Below, in pieces: positions 45,301 through 52,216 of a stretch of 64,000 nt of DNA. The DNA is from Vibrio lentus. Lineage in GTDB: Bacteria > Pseudomonadota > Gammaproteobacteria > Enterobacterales > Vibrionaceae. Both the position numbers and the translations under genes were made by a program. The stretch spans positions 1,240,001-1,304,000 of the forward strand of contig NZ_JAUFQE010000001.1 of assembly GCF_030409755.1 (NCBI RefSeq), in the 5' to 3' direction. Within the stretch, counting starts at the first letter, position 1, and each line of letters begins with the position of its first letter. Below the pieces are notes generated by a model that ran no database searches, was not told the origin of the DNA, and saw only the letters and a program-made list of their open reading frames with translations.

Positions 45301-45525
45301 GTCGATCATCTGAATAGATGTTTTATCCGCACGGATAGACTCAATCAACGACGTCGTTTTGTCTGTAATTTGCTGCTTTTCAGACTCAGAAGGGGTAGCT
45401 AGCGGCAGAAGTTGCTCTAGCCATTGGGTTTCATCCACCATATATAATGGTGAGATAAGCGTCCAAAGATCAGCAAGCGACTGCTCGTTGAATTCTGGCT
45501 TTAACACATCAGTAGCTGTAAACAT
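42388..45525 (-). CDS. putA: Bifunctional proline dehydrogenase / L-glutamate gamma-semialdehyde dehydrogenase
   Basis: Oxidises proline to glutamate in two steps. 1045 residues, shorter than the 1320-residue E. coli protein. The FAD proline dehydrogenase barrel (about 130-460) has SIKLSALHPRY, RLVKGAYWDSEIK and FASHNAHTV; the aldehyde dehydrogenase (about 530-1030) has ISPWNFPLA, Glu in IAETGGQNAM and nucleophile Cys846 (SAGQRCSALR). There is no N-terminal ribbon-helix-helix DNA-binding domain, so it cannot repress its own operon, and the C-terminal extra domain is on a separate gene just downstream. The ribosome site AAGGA is clear. An AraC regulator gene lies upstream and a candidate activator site overlaps the promoter. 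Confidence 0.95.
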   Translation of the reverse strand: MFTATDVLKPEFNEQSLADLWTLISPLYMVDETQWLEQLLPLATPSESEKQQITDKTTSLIESIRADKTSIQMIDALLLEYSLDTQEGILLMCLAEALMRIPDSATADALIRDKLSVADWKSHLKNSDSVFVNASTWGLMLTGKVVGLSSKEQSAGQAVNRLVNKLSEPVIRKAMHQAMKVMGHQFVLGRSIAEAQKNGKSMRDKGFTYSYDMLGEAALTTADANKYFKDYLMAIEAVGRDTYVSSKSSPAPSVSIKLSALHPRYEVANEDRVLTELCDTLEQLLRRAVELDVAITIDAEEADRLELSLKLFEKLYRTDLVKGWGKFGLVIQAYSKRALPVLVWLNRLAKEQGDLIPLRLVKGAYWDSEIKWSQQAGFTDYPVYTRKEATDVAYLACARYLLSPSVRGNIFPQFASHNAHTVSAIAVMTDHKDFEFQRLHGMGDSLYNHAMEAYQQSVRIYAPVGSHKDLLPYLVRRLLENGANSSFVHRLVDARCPVAELTQHPVDMLLAFDTLHNTKIPLPPAVFPERKNSYGVNIDIESEAHQFEEQVKGFLNNQWTAGPVINGESLAESMIKVDQNVEQVTAPYDRRIHVGQVAFANLDHVSAAITGADAAFADWNATSVETKAAALDKLADLMEDNLAELVAICHQEAGKTIHDSVDEVREAVDFCRYYAKQADNLQGFELKGFDGQTRIASRQGRGVFVCISPWNFPLAIFLGQITAALVAGNTVVAKPAEQTSLIAARAVELMNEAGFPAGTIQLLPGRGAEIGSALTSHDAIAGVAFTGSTPTAQRINVSLATRNAKPVPFIAETGGQNAMIVDSTALPEQVVRDVIRSAFASAGQRCSALRVLYIQEDIADRVVGLIHGAMDELSVGIPHLHKTDVGPVIDQNAKQKLMAHLENMTNTQKKVAQLSLGSDCEHGDFVPPSAFEIDDISCLKEEQFGPVLHIVRFKASELAQVVDQINQTGFGLTMGIHSRNETTYRWIEKHVRVGNCYINRDQVGAVVGVQPFGGQGLSGTGPKAGGPHYLYRFTDVHFSQSQDKA

Positions 45526-45585
45526 GCGTTTTCCTTAATCTCACACCCGAAAAGAGTTCGGGATCTCTACAATGGCTGCAGTGTA

Positions 45586-45640
45586 TTTAGAGTATATAAG
45601 GATTACTTGTCAAAAACTCCGAGTTTTTTGCTAAAAACTC
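45586..45640 (-). promoter_or_regulatory. putA promoter with two direct GAGTTTTT repeats
   Basis: On the minus strand a -35 box TTGACA (45608-45613) and a -10 box TCTAAA (45586-45591) are 16 bases apart. Two direct copies of GAGTTTTT (45612-45619 and 45633-45640 on the plus strand read as AAAAACTC) are spaced 21 bases, two helical turns, and the near one overlaps the -35 box. This is the classic layout for an AraC-type activator, and an AraC gene lies next door. Confidence 0.6.
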
Positions 45641-45706
45641 GCTTTATTAACAAAACAAACACAAGGTCACATATGAAACTTTAAAATAATATGCCGTTTT
45701 GTTTCA

Positions 45707-46531
45707 CTATTTAACAGAAATTTTCTTTTTGTATTGGGATGGTGACATGCCTTGAAGGCGTGAAAAGGTGTGAGTAAAGGAAGATTGACCGGAGAAACCA
45801 GCCAGTTCAGCGACCTGACCAAGGCTTAGATTACCTTGTTCAATTAAACGGCGAGAACGGTCGATGCGCTTGCCAAGAACGTACTGGTGAGGGGTAATGC
45901 CCATTTGCTCTTTGAATAACATATGGAACTGGCTTTCACCCAAGAACACACTACCCGCAAGCTGCGCGACGGAGATCTTGTTTGCTAAATGCTGTTCTAT
46001 GTAGCGATCCAACGCTTCAAGATCAAAGCGTGAATCTTTGATTGAGGTTTCAAATGCCGAGATGTGCCTTTGCATCAATGCAATCACCGTATCATTGCAC
46101 GCACGGCTTAATAACAGATCATCAGGACTGGCCTGCATCTCTTGCACCAACATATGGATAAGCTTTTGAATTTGCGCATCTAATTGGAAGTAGACGTTCG
46201 ATGATTCTAACTGGTTAATCTTCTCTAGCATCAGAGGGTCATCATCGGTTGGCATAGGCATGTTGAGCACGAGAATATCCGACTGACCAACCACTCCGCC
46301 GAAAGCATGATCAGAGCGAGCCGTGACTACGCAGCCTTGCCCTGGACCGACAAGATTACCTTTACCGCTCACTTCAAATTCCGCCTGACCTTTTAGCCCA
46401 ATAACCACCTGCGAATAGTGATGCTCGTGGCAATCCATATGCGATGGCAAAGTAATGATCTCTGCAGGACGAGGGCCAGTAAGGCCTAGCGGGGACAGGT
46501 CTAGGTTTGGAAAAGGTAACGGTTTTGGCAT
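45707..46531 (-). CDS. AraC family transcriptional regulator, probable regulator of the put operon
   Basis: 274 residues: an N-terminal cupin ligand domain (about 25-110, CHEHHYSQVVIGLKGQAEFEV) and a C-terminal double helix-turn-helix (about 170-270, ISVAQLAGSVFLGESQFHMLFKEQMGITPHQYVLGKRI and LGQVAELAGFSGQSSFTHTFSR). It is on the same strand immediately upstream of putA. With PutA lacking its own DNA-binding domain, this protein probably replaces the PutA repressor, most likely as a proline-responsive activator. The ribosome site of the ATG at 46531 is weak, so the exact start is less certain. Confidence 0.87.
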   Translation of the reverse strand: MPKPLPFPNLDLSPLGLTGPRPAEIITLPSHMDCHEHHYSQVVIGLKGQAEFEVSGKGNLVGPGQGCVVTARSDHAFGGVVGQSDILVLNMPMPTDDDPLMLEKINQLESSNVYFQLDAQIQKLIHMLVQEMQASPDDLLLSRACNDTVIALMQRHISAFETSIKDSRFDLEALDRYIEQHLANKISVAQLAGSVFLGESQFHMLFKEQMGITPHQYVLGKRIDRSRRLIEQGNLSLGQVAELAGFSGQSSFTHTFSRLQGMSPSQYKKKISVK

Positions 46532-47029
46532 AACAGCAAAATATTCAGGTCGACATAGTAAGAATAATACTCTGAAATCTGCATAAGATGAATTTGTAAA
46601 TGATCATGAGAGTCATTTCCTCACCTTTAGCAAAAGATCATTATCGCGATCGTCTTGATCATGCCTCCGGAAAGATGATCAAGAGTGTATAAACTACGGC
46701 CATTGTAAAACCAATCGTTCCGGTGAGTTTAGGGGCTTCACAAGCACTCATACAAGCAAGCAAGCACACCCGCACGAAAAACCATGTCATCAATAAATAC
46801 TTCAGCGCCCTAACATAATGAATAAATTTTCTTATATAGCTCAAATAATTGGCGATAAACCTGTAAAAAGTGTATCCGAAGTACCGAAACTTGGCTTTTG
46901 AGTAGATTGGATAGCAATAAAACGGTATAAAGACGGGTACTGTGTTAATTGCTAATAACTAGTGACTCACAACTAGGAAGTAGACACTTTATTAACGAGC
47001 CAATTTCAATCTACAAGTTGCAGGGACCT
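46532..47029. other. About 500-bp intergenic region with GATC cluster and long inverted repeat
   Basis: Five GATC (Dam) sites lie between about 46604 and 46680. Two of them belong to a perfect nine-base inverted repeat, CTTGATCAT (46654-46662) and ATGATCAAG (46675-46683), with a 12-base spacer. This lies 120-150 bases upstream of the AraC gene. No supported gene is seen; small open frames on the minus strand have no ribosome site. Confidence 0.55.
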
Positions 47030-48133
47030 ATGACTAACTTTCGAATTTCAGCGCTTTTACTTGCGCTATCCCCACTTTGGGTATCTGCATCGGTATCAGC
47101 TGAAGAACTGAATCAAGTCGATCCCGTTTCAGCTATCGATGCAAAGCTAACAGAGAAAAACTCAGATATTGAGCGTATTTCAGCAACCAAAGTATCGGCG
47201 ACTGAAAACCTAAAACAACTACAAAACAAAAATAGTAAGTTGTTGCGCGAAGGTGAAGAACTTAAGGCAAAACGTAACCGAGCTAAGTCTGTACTCGACA
47301 AACAGTACAGTCGCTTACTTGAAGATCCAGAAACTGATTTGGTCTCTTTCCAGAAAAGCTACCAAGATGCTTGGGCGGCCGTTAAAGAGAATCAATCGTC
47401 TCAGTTAGATAACCAACAAGCGATGAACGAGGGGGAAATTCACCTTTCTCAAATCAAGCAAAAGCAAGCGCGTCTTAATAATGAGCTAGCTAACTTGAGA
47501 GAGTCAAAAGTTGAAGCTCGTGTTAAACGTATTGCAACAGAACTTCGTGAAAGTGCCGTTCTTGAAACCAGCTACACCACCACATGTGCGTCAACAATGA
47601 CACTCGGTGAATGTACATCTCAAGGTAAACACCTAACGAACCAAAAAGCCGTTCAAACGTTCAAGACCCAATTACTTGAACAGCTCACAGAAAGCACACT
47701 AGCGAAGCAAAACTTGCAAGGTGTTCAACTGAACATCCATGTTCAAGACAGCCAAGCAATCAAGAGTGGTTTCTCTGGCAACAACGCATACTTCATGCAG
47801 ATACAAGCTCAGCTTCAAGCGAAACCTGAAGCCATTGCCGCTTGTAACTTGTTGAACGTGTCTACTCGCTACTGTCTAACAGGCAGTCAAGCCGCTGTCG
47901 TTAAGAAAAATGACAAGCAGTGGGCAAATGTGACCGTTCGTTCTGATCAGTACAATGATTCAGTCACCATTAACGGCATCAAGTATGGCAGCACACCAAT
48001 TGAGGTTGCACTACCAAGCGGACGTCACCAGGTGACCATTTCAAAGCAGGGTTACGAATCTTACAACCGCTCTGTAACCATCAATGGCAGCGATACCATC
48101 TGGGTTAAGCTTCTTCCTAGCAAAGAAAGCTAA
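47030..48133 (+). CDS. Secreted coiled-coil protein with C-terminal PEGA domain
   Basis: 367 residues from the ATG at 47030 (AGGGA ahead). A signal peptide (to about residue 23, SVSA/EE) is followed by a long charged, Gln/Lys/Glu-rich coiled-coil region (about 30-180), a central domain with four Cys (TCASTMTLGECTSQG, AACNLLNVSTRYC), and a PEGA domain (about 290-365: VTINGIKYGSTPIEVALPSGRHQVTISKQGYE). PEGA domains bind cell-surface components. The next gene encodes a longer paralogue with the same parts plus another domain. Function is unknown; a periplasmic or envelope role is inferred. Confidence 0.82.
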   Translation: MTNFRISALLLALSPLWVSASVSAEELNQVDPVSAIDAKLTEKNSDIERISATKVSATENLKQLQNKNSKLLREGEELKAKRNRAKSVLDKQYSRLLEDPETDLVSFQKSYQDAWAAVKENQSSQLDNQQAMNEGEIHLSQIKQKQARLNNELANLRESKVEARVKRIATELRESAVLETSYTTTCASTMTLGECTSQGKHLTNQKAVQTFKTQLLEQLTESTLAKQNLQGVQLNIHVQDSQAIKSGFSGNNAYFMQIQAQLQAKPEAIAACNLLNVSTRYCLTGSQAAVVKKNDKQWANVTVRSDQYNDSVTINGIKYGSTPIEVALPSGRHQVTISKQGYESYNRSVTINGSDTIWVKLLPSKES

Positions 48134-48217
48134 GTCGGGTATAGAAATTAAATCCGATATAAACCGTTAAGCCCGATTGAAATAGCCGTGCCTGTTTCAC
48201 AAAGCTGAATGAATACT

Positions 48218-48275
48218 CGCCATTTTGTTGATAGTTATAGAAAGTAGCTGCAGACGAAATGGCGTTTTCGTTTAG
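48218..48275 (+). terminator. Probable terminator between the two PEGA genes
   Basis: CGCCATTT and AAATGGCG pair around a 31-base loop and are followed by TTTTCGTTT. It overlaps the region just ahead of the second PEGA gene, so the two genes may be separate units. Confidence 0.55.
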
Positions 48276-48315
48276 AATATTTGATTAACCTAAATTACGA
48301 TTGAAGTAGCCCATC

Positions 48316-50145
48316 ATGCGCCAAGGTTTTCCAGCTCTACTATTTGCACTTGCTCCCTGCTTAATGACACCGGCTGTTTTCGCTGAAGCAACACCACCAG
48401 CAATCACGTCATCTGTCACCGACATTGAAAGCTCGCTTTTCGAAAAGCATGCCGACTTAACGGCTGTCGAGAAAAAGCTCGCAGACAAACAAAATCAAGT
48501 CGATAACCATGCACAGCAATCTGCGCGTGTAGCAAAGCTGACCGCTAAAGCAGAACAAGACCTAGCAAAAGCAAAAGCGAACCTAGAGCAAGATTACGCT
48601 CGTATGATTGATGAACCTGACTTTGATATCTCACTCGCTCAAAACGCTTTCCAAGGGGCTTGGAAAACCGTAAAAGAGAACAAGCTTGCGATGTCAGACT
48701 CTGAACAGACACAGCAAGGCTTAGTGATGGAACTTGAGGCTATTCAAGCAGAGAAAGCGGCAGCAGAAGCTTCAATCGCAAACCTCAATCAAGACAAGCT
48801 AAGAGCAAGAGCCGAGCGACTAAGAAACGAGATCACTCAAACACAAGAGCAAACGGTCAGCTTTACCAATCGTTGTAGCAGCGACATGACACTGGCACAG
48901 TGCTCAGACCAAACCGTGACCTTGGCACTTCAAAAAGCCGTAAAGCAATTCCAGCATAGCCTCGTAGACAACGCGACTGAATCGAAAGCTGTAAAAGAGC
49001 ACCTAGCGTCGGCTTCATTGAATATTCACGTCCTGCAACACAAAGTGAAATCCTCTGGCTTCTCTGAAGATAACCGTTACCGAGCAGTAATTGCAGCGAA
49101 TCTCGAGACTCGCCCAGACAAGAACACACCTTGCCGTCTGCTGGGTATTCAATCATCAAACTGTTTCACCCAAAGCGAGCAACAAGCCAACGATCAGCAA
49201 AAAGAAGTCGCTTGGGTTAACTTGGTGGTTCGTTCAAACCAGTACAACGACAAAGTTTCGATCAACGGCGTGAAATATGGCAGCACACCCGTTGAGGTGA
49301 TGTTACCTACTGGTCAGCACATGATCACCATCGAGAAAGAAGGTTACCTTTCTTTCCATCAAGAATTGAAAATCGCTCGCGATCACAATCTCAGAGCGGT
49401 GCTACAAGCTAAGCAAAATTCATTGAATGTGGGTACCAAGTTCGCAGACCCAATGAAAGCCAACGTTCAAAGCCCAGAAATGATTGTGGTAGGTTCAGGT
49501 CGTTACTTGTTAGGTGAAAACAACGCACAGCAAGTCACCATTAAGAAGCCTTTCGCCCTTGCAGCGACACCAACACGAGTCCGCGACTTTAAAGCGTTTG
49601 CAGAGAGCACAGGCTACGAGACAGACGCAGAGTTAATGAATACCTGCGACACCTTTACAAATGCGGAAATAACCTCAGTATCAGACAAGCATTGGCAAAA
49701 CCCAGGCTTTAAACAACAGGACGACTCTCCCGTTGTTTGTGTTAGCCAGAATGATGCCAAAGCTTATACGCGTTGGTTGTCTAAAAACACTGGCTTCACT
49801 TATCGTCTACCAACACCACAAGAGTGGGAAGCGGCAGCAAGAGCTGGCCAAGATACCAACTTCTGGTGGGGCAACGAATTCAAGTCTGGCAAAGCGAATA
49901 CAGGCTGGGCTGGCACACCTTGGTCAAACGTCAGCACTTCACCAGTTAAGTCGTTCTTACCAACGCCAACGGGCTTCTACGATATGGTTGGCAACGTGTG
50001 GGAATGGACAACAACTCAGAAAGGTCTAGCAAAAGGCGGCGCGTGGAGCTTCTCACCTGAAGAAGCTAAGGTCTTTAATGAACTGTATGTCGCGCCTTCA
50101 ACCGCAGCCAATTATCTAGGATTCCGAGTAGTGCGAGAGCTATAA
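48316..50145 (+). CDS. Secreted coiled-coil/PEGA protein fused to an FGE-sulfatase (SUMF1-like) domain
   Basis: 609 residues. Signal peptide (to about 23), coiled coil (about 40-190), a central Cys-containing domain (RCSSDMTLAQCSDQT), a PEGA domain (about 300-365: VSINGVKYGSTPVEVMLPTGQHMITIEKEGY) and then an FGE-sulfatase domain (about 385-609: RDFKAFAESTGY, FTYRLPTPQEWEAAARAG, GFYDMVGNVWEWT, NYLGFRVVREL). The first part is a paralogue of the preceding protein. The FGE domain lacks the paired active-site cysteines near the C-terminal GGAW motif, so I expect binding rather than formylglycine synthesis. The ribosome site is weak. Function is unknown. Confidence 0.85.
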   Translation: MRQGFPALLFALAPCLMTPAVFAEATPPAITSSVTDIESSLFEKHADLTAVEKKLADKQNQVDNHAQQSARVAKLTAKAEQDLAKAKANLEQDYARMIDEPDFDISLAQNAFQGAWKTVKENKLAMSDSEQTQQGLVMELEAIQAEKAAAEASIANLNQDKLRARAERLRNEITQTQEQTVSFTNRCSSDMTLAQCSDQTVTLALQKAVKQFQHSLVDNATESKAVKEHLASASLNIHVLQHKVKSSGFSEDNRYRAVIAANLETRPDKNTPCRLLGIQSSNCFTQSEQQANDQQKEVAWVNLVVRSNQYNDKVSINGVKYGSTPVEVMLPTGQHMITIEKEGYLSFHQELKIARDHNLRAVLQAKQNSLNVGTKFADPMKANVQSPEMIVVGSGRYLLGENNAQQVTIKKPFALAATPTRVRDFKAFAESTGYETDAELMNTCDTFTNAEITSVSDKHWQNPGFKQQDDSPVVCVSQNDAKAYTRWLSKNTGFTYRLPTPQEWEAAARAGQDTNFWWGNEFKSGKANTGWAGTPWSNVSTSPVKSFLPTPTGFYDMVGNVWEWTTTQKGLAKGGAWSFSPEEAKVFNELYVAPSTAANYLGFRVVREL

Positions 50146-50412
50146 GCGCTCGATTACTTGTTCAAGATTTTGAAATATTTACTCTAGGTTCTCAATTCTC
50201 ACATTGAGAGGCGTTTATAGGGGAATTCCCCCCTTATGCATAAGCACTCCTAGGAGTAGATTCATCGATAGAGTAGTAAGTCACTCTGGGTATCTAACTG
50301 ATGCCTCAGGTTAATTTGCACGACCCTCGCGAATTAACCTGGAAATCTTCTACATGTCGACAAGGCATATCTTGTCTTTAGCCAGCCCATCTTCAGGCTG
50401 GCTTTTTTTTGC
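50146..50412 (+). ncRNA. Candidate structured small RNA ending in a strong terminator
   Basis: After the FGE gene a 260-base stretch holds several inverted repeats: AGGTTAATT / AATTAACCT around a 15-base loop (50307-50340 region), a CAAG/CTTG hairpin just after it, and a final terminator (AGCCAGCC / GGCTGGCT and eight T residues, 50380-50412). No reading frame with a ribosome site fits. It could be an independent small RNA or the leader or trailer of a neighbour. The promoter is not identified, so the 5' end is a guess. Confidence 0.45.
50380..50412 (+). terminator. Rho-independent terminator
   Basis: AGCCAGCC and GGCTGGCT pair around an eight-base loop and run into eight T residues. It lies 235 bases after the FGE-domain gene and 173 before the LuxR-type gene. 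Confidence 0.9.
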
Positions 50413-50584
50413 CTGTTTATCCACCCTTCCGTTCAGCGATTCTCCTCAAGGTAGACACTTAATCAACGATCCGTTTAATGGCTGTTCAGCGTCTCCGGCG
50501 TGCTCGTCGTTGAGCCCCGAATTGCCATTGCAGCTCAATTAGAAACTGATATTATCAATGTGTCGCACCTAACGAGATAAAACC

Positions 50585-51304
50585 TTGTCAGAACCTTTAA
50601 ACTCCATACATCGCTCTTTATTTGAACAACTCCCAGGCTGTTGGGGTTGTAAAGATACTGACTCTGTCTTCGTCTACGCCAATCTCGCTTACAACCAATT
50701 GATAGGGTTGAAGCCGGGGGAAAGCTGTACTGGCTTAACCGATTTCGATATGCCGAGCCAAACAACCGAATGTGCGCAAGACTTCAGGGCTCAAGACAAG
50801 CATGTGATGGACACGCGCTGCACACTCAAGATCCTCGATATTCATCCTTATCCCGACGGTCGTTGGCACGCACATATCTTTACCAAGACTCCTTGGCTTG
50901 ATGAAAATGACAATGTCCAAGGTACGATTTTCTATGGTCAAGAGCTCACTGATACGGCCATCTTAGAGGTTGGTCATTGGGTGTGTCAGGCGACGTGTGA
51001 GAAAGGAAATCAGGCATCAATAGCGGGCTCAAAACCGCGAGTGTCAAAGCTGCAAAAGAAGCTGACGGCACGAGAATCAGAAGTGCTGTTCTTATTGCTG
51101 TTCGGTAAGAAACCCCAATACATCGCGCTGACGTTGAATATCTCAATCAAGACCGTCGAAGGCCATGTCGCTAGGTTGAAGCAGAAGTTCGATGCTCGCA
51201 GTAAAAGCCAGTTAATAGAGTTTGCGTTAGATTCAGGGCTAGGTTCAGTGATTCCAGAAACTCTGCTCAAAAAACAGATCTCGGTTGTTCTACACAGCGA
51301 CTGA
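50585..51304 (+). CDS. PAS-LuxR transcriptional regulator
   Basis: 239 residues. A PAS domain at residues 12-120 (GCWGCKDTDSVFVYANLAYNQLIGL) is followed by a LuxR-type helix-turn-helix (about 155-215: LTARESEVLFLLLFGKKPQYIALTLNISIKTVEGHVARLKQKF). The start is a TTG at 50585 preceded by GAGATAAA; no ATG in frame lies before the PAS domain. This architecture is found in orphan regulators without a cognate kinase, the PAS domain being the sensor. Ligand and targets are unknown. A bidirectional terminator shared with pdxH follows. Confidence 0.83.
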   Translation: MSEPLNSIHRSLFEQLPGCWGCKDTDSVFVYANLAYNQLIGLKPGESCTGLTDFDMPSQTTECAQDFRAQDKHVMDTRCTLKILDIHPYPDGRWHAHIFTKTPWLDENDNVQGTIFYGQELTDTAILEVGHWVCQATCEKGNQASIAGSKPRVSKLQKKLTARESEVLFLLLFGKKPQYIALTLNISIKTVEGHVARLKQKFDARSKSQLIEFALDSGLGSVIPETLLKKQISVVLHSD

Positions 51305-51346
51305 TTGATGGCTCTGTACACTCGTACTCAGATGAAAGTACAGACG

Positions 51347-51395
51347 AAAAAATACCGTTGATGTGAATAAACACAAAATCAACGGTATCTTTTGA
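51347..51395. terminator. Bidirectional terminator
   Basis: ATACCGTTGAT and ATCAACGGTAT pair around a 15-base loop with A and T runs on the two sides, between the convergent LuxR-type and pdxH genes. Confidence 0.85.
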
Positions 51396-51414
51396 TTGGT
51401 ACAACAGGTTCAAA

Positions 51415-52050
51415 CTAAGGCGCTAGGCGATCGATATCCCAGCTGTTGTCTTGGCGTGAGAACAAGAAGCGGTCATGCAAGCGGTGTTCGCCACCTTGCC
51501 AGAACTCAATGCTATCAACACGCACTCGGAAGCCGCCCCAGAAAGAAGGCACTGGAATCTCTCCCTTCGCGAACTTCTGTTTAAGCTCCAAATACTTACC
51601 TTCCAAGATACCACGAGCAGAAATACGACTGCTTTGCTTACTTGCGATGGCAGCCAACTGGCTCTCTTTCGGGCGAGATGAGAAGTACTTCATGTTTTCC
51701 ATTGCTGTCAGCTTTTCAGCGGTGCCAGTAATGTGAACTTGTCGCTCTAGAGGATGCCAAGGGAAATGCAGGCTTATCTTACTGTTGTGCTCCAGTTGGT
51801 GCGCTTTACGGCTACCTAAGTTGGTGTAAAAAACGAAACCGTCTTTATCAACATTCTTTAGCAGAACAATTCGTTGAAATGGCTGACCATTTTCATCAAC
51901 CGTGGCAACGGTCATGGCAGTAGGGTCAGTCATCTTAGCTTCGATGGCTTGCTCTAACCATAGATTGAATTGCTCAATAGGGTCTGCGGCTAAGTCTTTA
52001 CGTCTCAACCCACCCTTAGCGTATTCACGACGAATATCTGTCAGTTCCAT
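51415..52050 (-). CDS. pdxH: Pyridoxamine 5'-phosphate oxidase
   Basis: Oxidises pyridoxine or pyridoxamine 5'-phosphate to PLP with FMN and oxygen. 211 residues, the normal length. Family motifs are present: [58 protein letters not shown] and RLHDRFLF, with the Arg/His residues that hold substrate phosphate and FMN. The site AAGGAG is ideal. It stands alone. Confidence 0.96.
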   Translation of the reverse strand: MELTDIRREYAKGGLRRKDLAADPIEQFNLWLEQAIEAKMTDPTAMTVATVDENGQPFQRIVLLKNVDKDGFVFYTNLGSRKAHQLEHNSKISLHFPWHPLERQVHITGTAEKLTAMENMKYFSSRPKESQLAAIASKQSSRISARGILEGKYLELKQKFAKGEIPVPSFWGGFRVRVDSIEFWQGGEHRLHDRFLFSRQDNSWDIDRLAP

Positions 52051-52216
52051 TTCGTTGCTCCTTTTAATTTTTTGTGATTTTGCGCTGTAATCCTTTGAAA
52101 CACAAGTCTAAGCCGTGGTTTTGTCTTACAGAAAGCGTTCGGTGTTAACAAGATCTCGGTACTCAAACCATCATATTGATAGTCTATATATAAACGGATC
52201 ATAAGCTGAGATACCA

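Noticed and set aside
50354..50542. 62-codon frame after the FGE-domain gene
   Set aside because: It overlaps the strong terminator at 50380-50412 and has no ribosome site; composition is not protein-like.
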